Source: Nymphaea colorata
Lineage: Eukaryota > Streptophyta > Magnoliopsida > Nymphaeales > Nymphaeaceae
Assembly: GCF_008831285.2 (NCBI RefSeq)
Contig: NC_045143.1
Coordinates: 744,001-808,000, forward strand
Reading direction: 5' to 3'
DNA length: 64,000 bases
In this document: positions 58,938 to 64,000 of the stretch, one piece after another
Position numbering within the stretch: position 1 is the stretch's first letter
How the letters are laid out: each line of letters starts with the position of its first letter
Notes under the pieces: generated by a model
The model's database searches: none
What the model was told of the DNA's origin: nothing
What the model saw: only the letters and a program-made list of their open reading frames with translations
Made by a program: the position numbers and the translations under genes

Positions 58938-61470
58938 GAAGCAGAAAGTCAGAAAGTTCTCATAGAAGCGATTCGTTATGCCTTGCAGAATACAAGGCTT
59001 TAAAAATACTAGTAAAAACCTGAATAAAACGTTAACAACAATTATGGAAGAGCCCTTTAAAAGTACAAACAATAATTAATCAATTTTCTAAAATTGCAAA
59101 CAGATCATGATTTGGCCCTTAAAGCAGCGTTTAAATAATGTTCGAATGATGGCCATTAATGTTGTCTTGACTAAGGTTTAGAAAACCGGTTAAACAACTC
59201 CTCTAAGATACTACAACTTTAAATTAACTTTAAATTAAACTTTGGTGGTGCCTTGGTGGAGAAGGAGGGAAAGAAAGCTTCCTGGAGAAGAAAGGGCAGA
59301 GACGGAGAGGAGGAAGTTTCCGCCTCCCCATAACGTACGGTACGGTTGGAGGGATAACGAAAGAGAAAGGAAGAAAGCAGAGGGCCCGATGGAAAAAAAA
59401 AAAAAAGGAATAATTTCAGAAAGACCCTATTGTTTACAGTAGTATTCCCTTCACAGACCTCTGCGGCTCACCTTTTCCTGAGAAAAGCTTACTTTGGGTT
59501 TGAAGTAAACGCGACACGACGTCGAATAGCTAAGCAGAGTAACGGACAGTACTGAGTAACGTGTTTGGTAATAATGAGGAACGCTGCCGCCTGGGCTCTG
59601 GAAGTCCCAAGGACCAGAAAATCACCCCTCACATCTTACGATTATTACAATGTTATCCTTCGACTTTCTCACCTCATCTATATATATAAATAAAGTGATG
59701 TTCATGGATCGGATTTAAATTACTTATGTCTAAAAAATACCCTTTTTAATATATGAATTCCAATATACAAAAGTTTGATTCTTACATTCATATTTCAATC
59801 TAATCTAAATTTTGAACCGAACATAATTGATTTACAAAATATAAGAGCATTAGATACATAACATTATTTAAAAATAAGTCAAATTTGAATCCAACTACAT
59901 GTTTATGTATATCTGAATATAAAATTGAATCTAATTAAATTTTTTAACCATACCGATTTTTCAAACAAATGTCCAATTCACATTCAATATACTAACATTC
60001 CTACGTACCACCGCAAGTAATAAGTAGGAGAGAGTTATTTAAATTATTATTTATGTTTATTATGGGCCGCATTTCTTCCGCCCCGGCCGCTGGACTGAGG
60101 TTCGTCTAGTAATTTTGTAGGCGATAGAATCCGTTTGGGAAGTGTTGCCGCATGCAGTTAGAGGTGTCGTGTGGAGATTGGCTTGGCGTCCTGTCACGCG
60201 TGAACTCATGGGCACCGGAAGAATTTATGAGCGAGCGTGGTAACCGATCGGTAGCCGTGCCGGAGTCCGGCGGTTACCGCCAGGCCAATCGGGTGGCGGT
60301 TCAGACCTGGTACCACAACTCTGCCAATATTCGAGCTGGTGACCTTTTATGGATAAACTTTCTTCAATATCAAAAGAAACAGTCGAACAGACAAAAATGA
60401 TGCCCGCTTCGATATCATGATGAACGCAGACTTGTCAATTTTTTTTTTTTTCCTTCAAAACTAAAAATAGCAATTAGCAAGCGCGCGTGATGAATGAACT
60501 TCTTCGTTTGCATATTCTTTTGTTTTCTTGTTTGTCTGTTCCATTAATTGGCTGACTGTGGTTTTTTCTTTTTCCTTCTCCATTTGCATTTTCTTAACAG
60601 CTCTTCTGAGGATATGACAGTTCCTGTTTTTGAGATTCGCTTTCGGACTTACTTTTTGCTAAATGAAACAAATTCACTACTTTATCGTTATTTCTCTGCC
60701 ATGTATGGATTTGAAATAAGCTTATGGTAATGCAAAATTGATCATCCATTAAATTACATTTTTTTATCTCTACTGATTTTTATAAGTCACTTGGAAAAGG
60801 CAAGAAAATATAATAATTAATAGAAAGTAATATTGATAATGTTTAGCTGACAATATTTTGTTTCTCACTGTCGTTCTTGGTAGCTCACATGAAAAATGTG
60901 ACTGTTGTTAGAGTTCACAACATACTGCATATGTAAATGAAAATCTTCTTCTATATCAACTAAACTGTATCGAAAATCTTAAATCCTTGGGCCATCTACA
61001 TGTCCGCCTCTCTCACACACATCTTAAAACTTATATATGTTATGTGAAACAAAAACCTTCATGTACAATACTTAGGGTAGAATCATCTAGGAATGTCAAT
61101 GGGTCTCTTGCATCTTAAATTGGTATAATCTGAATTCGATTTTACAAAAAAATAATCGGAATTTGAGTTAGTAACTTAATAACAAACATTAAATCAAGTT
61201 TGGTAAAAGGAAAATGTCGAACCAAACCACATCAAGCTACAACAGTACAACAGTTTGGTTCATTCTTTTCAAACATATGTATATATTAGATTCATAGCAA
61301 TAGTTACTGCACTTTAGCCAAAAGCACAGAAAGTTATGACAGAAAACCAGGCATCTCATCTTTCTTCTGACAGCTTCTTCAACGTCTCCACTACCTATTT
61401 CCCTTCCATTAAAAAAAACAAACAGAAGTGTTTTTTTTTTTACTTCTTTCTACTCCTTCCTCACAGTTGC

Positions 61471-61600
61471 TTTTTACTCATGCCTTAACGAGGAAGACTT
61501 CTGAGTTTTTTTATTTTTACTCATGCCTTAACGAGGAAGACTTCTGAGTTTTTTTATTTTTACTCATGCCTTAACGAGGAAGACTTCTGAGTTTTTTCTG
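61471..61600. repeat. 43-base tandem repeat, three copies
   Basis: TTTTTACTCATGCCTTAACG starts at 61471, 61514 and 61557. The copies are essentially identical, so the expansion is recent. Confidence 0.95.
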
Positions 61601-62264
61601 AGGTATTGAAGGAGCCTAAAATGAAGAGAGAAACTGACAGAAACCAGAACCCCACATATCAATTCAATGGGAACCATCCGCGCCGTAGATCATCAAGAAA
61701 TCGGATGGACTGGATTCGTTTAGAAAAAATGACCATTCAACTTTCACTAGTTACCACACCACCCTCATAACAGAACGAGTCCCTTTGGACAAATGAAGGG
61801 TATTTTGGCCACTTAAGAGAGATGAATGTTCCTTTTTCTTACACTATGTATATATATACATATATAATATACTGGAGGGGCGAGTATGCATGTGTTTCTT
61901 CAATTAATCAACATTATATACAATATTAAAAATGACGATTTTGATTGTTATACGTAAACTATTAGCAAGCAAAACATAATCGTCATATTGTGCCCGAACT
62001 TAATTAAAAACAAGGTGTAAGATTTATTAAAATAAATTCAATTCAAAAGGTTCCCCCATCTCATTAAATCAAGTAAAGTCTGTCTCTCAGATATAATATA
62101 TCTATATCCCTCTCTGTCTCATTAATCGCTAGGTCGTATAGTTGCAGGGTTTCAGCAGCAACGGACCCACTTACTTCCCCAACGGAATGGGGCAGCAAAT
62201 TCTTACTATATCCACCGGCCAACCAGACTTTGATTCACTGATGTGAATCTTTACACTGAGATCC

Positions 62265-62600
62265 ACTTGTCAACTTCGATCAGATTTAAAACTACATATA
62301 TTCCAAGATTAATCTAATTAATCTGGATCTGGATTAATATCCAATAGAAATTACCTTCTTTAGCTGTAAAAAGTAAACTTTTAGTGTATTGACAGCATCG
62401 AACTCAAGTATGTCATTAATGATTATTGAACTTTTTAAGTGTGTCCTTGAGAAAAAGCCCTTGTATATATATGTATCTTGGATTGAGTACTAGATCTGCT
62501 CTGAGCGACCGGATCTGAGTCTAATCTGGATTTGGGATAATGGTGTTTCAGATTTGGATTCGGTTCTGAGAAAATCCGTTTGGAACCCTGCCAAGACCAT
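62265..62600. repeat. Degenerate GATCTGGAT-word repeat
   Basis: AATCTGGATCTGGATTAA, GACCGGATCTGAGTC and TTGGATTCGGTTCTG recur; this is the same vocabulary as the copies at 2.6, 16.9, 33.5 and 45.9 kb. Confidence 0.4.
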
Positions 62601-63129
62601 GTAAGCTTTCCCTCCACGCCTATGTCACATGGGTGCGGGTATGAAAAAAAAACATTAAATTAATAGTTCACTCTTATAAAAAAAATTGTTTCATCACAAA
62701 AGTACTGAGTATTTGAAATGATTGTTCATCAAAATAATTGGATACATAAAAAAAAGATACCGCCTGGATACGCATGTCCATGTATCAGATATGGATAAGT
62801 GGGCCAAACCCATGTATCCTTGTAACAGTGCACCACACTGCTCATCATTTACCACGTTGATTGTTTGAAATTGGTTTTTAACGTCAACTTCAGCTTTCCA
62901 ATTTGGACTCCCACTTTCACCCAACTTAAAACTGCAACGACAAAGATTAGTTTCCCGTGACCCCTCTCTCTCTCTCTCTCTCTTTCTAAAACACATACAC
63001 ATATCTTTTTTTTTTTTTTTCTTTTAAAATTATCATGAGAAGGCCTTAAAGAGAATGGGCAGACTTAGGTTGTCTTGTACATCTCCTCAGAGGACTATGC
63101 TTTTGTATTGTAAGGAGAATAAGCCTTTT

Positions 63130-63180
63130 AATTGCAAGTTGAAGCACACCATATTAATTGCAAGTTGAAGCACACCATAT
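63130..63180. repeat. 25-base tandem duplication
   Basis: TAATTGCAAGTTGAAGCACA plus CCATA occurs twice in a row with no differences. Confidence 0.9.
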
Positions 63181-63614
63181 GGTATTGCACACTTCAACCA
63201 CTCAAGCTAACTCTTTCAACTCAATTCTCCTTGCAATCCAAGTAGCGCCAACAGGCGTTGGCTACGCTACAAAGAGAGATTAAGAAAATTCAATTACATG
63301 TAGCCGTCAACCGGCAGCCATGGTTAATTAGTGGAAGAGTTTACCATTGGTAAAATACACATGCGTAGGGATGAGTCGTCGGTCAACTTTGTACGCTTAT
63401 AATCTGCAGAAGTTTCGGAGAGGAACTTTTGAATCGTAAAAAGGTAAAAGGCCAAGGCAAAAAAGGCAAAAGTAAATCGTCTTTTTGGTAATTAAACCCG
63501 AGAAATTGTGATGCTTAGGTCATCCAAGTAACTGGTCAAAACTCCATCGCCGTCGTTTGGTAAACTCTCTGCTGATGTGAGACTTCCAGTTTGGACTGTA
63601 CTCTTCTGCTTGGA

Positions 63615-63656
63615 CACGTGAAGCAGCCATGTCGAGGTGCAAACTACTATATAAAT
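63615..63656 (+). promoter_or_regulatory. G-box and TATA box of the right-edge gene
   Basis: A CACGTG G-box core at 63615-63620 (GACACGTGAAG context) is followed by TATATAAAT at 63648-63656, about 100 bases before the ATG at 63754. G-boxes are bound by bHLH and bZIP factors, for example in light or ABA response. Which applies here is unknown. Confidence 0.65.
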
Positions 63657-63753
63657 GCGGAATTATCTCAGGAAAACCACTACCCACGACCAGTCACTGC
63701 AACAGCCAAAGAAAGAAAGAAGAAGAAGAGAAGATTAGTCGATTAAGCTGAGA

Positions 63754-64000
63754 ATGTCGATAGAAGCGTTAGCCATGGCCGGCGCTGATTGGAAGAAGAA
63801 TGGCAGCGAACCCTCAGATGCGGAAGAAGAAGAGGCACCACCATACCTCTTGGTGGATGGCTTGCATGGTCCCTGCAAGAGGGGCTCGGCCACGCCGAGA
63901 TTGGAGGTTGAAGACGGAGAGGAGCAAAAGAAGAGGATGCTAAAGCAGTGGGCGAAAGCCGTGGCTTCCTCCATGAAAAAGTTCCTGCAGAATGACTGCC
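63754..64000 (+). CDS. Unrecognised plant protein, 5' part only
   Basis: An open frame of 82 codons runs off the right edge. It starts MSIEALAMAGADWKKNG, continues with an acidic DAEEEE stretch, then APPYLLVDG, and a lysine-rich stretch EEQKKRMLKQWAKAVASSMK. The opening EALAMAGAD and the PPYLLV block recall small uncharacterised plant proteins that begin in a similar way, but I cannot name the family or a function. A G-box, a TATA box and an A/G-rich leader support it as a real gene start. It has no visible signal peptide, so it is likely intracellular. Confidence 0.7.
   Translation, partial: MSIEALAMAGADWKKNGSEPSDAEEEEAPPYLLVDGLHGPCKRGSATPRLEVEDGEEQKKRMLKQWAKAVASSMKKFLQNDC

Larger units (their letters stand above)
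58940..63640. other. Spacer between the AGO gene and the right-edge gene
   Basis: No gene is supported. A GC-richer patch at 60060-60380 contains an open frame without recognised relatives. Also present are a 43-base tandem repeat (61471-61600), a degenerate GGATCC/GATCTGGAT-word repeat (62265-62600), a (CT)n run (62966-62986) and a 25-base tandem duplication (63130-63180). Confidence 0.55.

Noticed and set aside
60152-60400. 82-codon frame in a GC-richer patch
   Set aside because: No known domain and no promoter or splice support; composition alone explains the open frame.
1-64000. Search for CRISPR arrays, bacterial-type operons, organelle inserts, tRNA or rRNA genes
   Set aside because: None seen; tandem repeats present are short plant minisatellites without regular unique spacers.

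Overview
This window is ordinary plant nuclear DNA, almost certainly from a flowering plant. The support is a WUSCHEL-related homeobox gene, a CASP-like membrane protein gene, a thaumatin-like protein gene and a 22-exon plant ARGONAUTE, all with short AT-rich GT-AG introns, CT-rich leaders and many (CT)n and (AT)n microsatellites. The species cannot be fixed from the sequence. Gene models below were built by hand: each exon junction was placed at a splice consensus, phases were checked across the junction, and the product was compared with remembered family sequences.

Layout, left to right. 1-4.2 kb: gene-poor, holding a small unrecognised minus-strand reading frame whose 3' end is duplicated 0.3 kb away. 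4.2-5.5 kb: WOX2-like homeobox gene (minus). 10.9-13.5 kb: TFIIE beta subunit (minus). 15.2-16.4 kb: an unrecognised small hydrophobic protein (minus, 5' end unresolved). 17-20.8 kb: repeat-rich spacer. 20.8-23.6 kb: plant HSP20-like (alpha-crystallin domain) protein with a long leader (plus). 29.4-30.1 kb: intronless GC-rich thaumatin-like protein (minus). 30.2-37.2 kb: repeat-rich spacer with MITE-like elements. 37.4-43.4 kb: UBC7/13/14-type ubiquitin-conjugating enzyme (plus, six exons). 47.75-49.16 kb: CASP-like gene of the CASPL4 type with an apparent frameshift in exon 1 and a GC-AG intron (plus). 49.8-58.8 kb: ARGONAUTE of the AGO5/MEL1 type, 964 residues, catalytic residues intact (minus). 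58.9-63.6 kb: spacer. 63.75 kb to the edge: 5' part of an unrecognised plant gene (plus).

The genes are functionally unrelated, as expected for a plant chromosome: embryo patterning (WOX2), basal transcription (TFIIE), a chaperone-like protein, defence/cell wall (thaumatin-like), ER-type ubiquitination (UBC7), membrane-domain scaffolding (CASPL) and small-RNA silencing (AGO). I found no transposon-coding ORFs, no CRISPR, no RNA gene I could support, and no new multi-gene system. The points most worth a second look are the CASPL4 frameshift, the altered acidic cleft of the thaumatin-like protein, the divergent MID loop of the ARGONAUTE, the three telo-box motifs in the HSP20-like leader, the unidentified three-exon hydrophobic protein, and the tight convergent CASPL/AGO pair.
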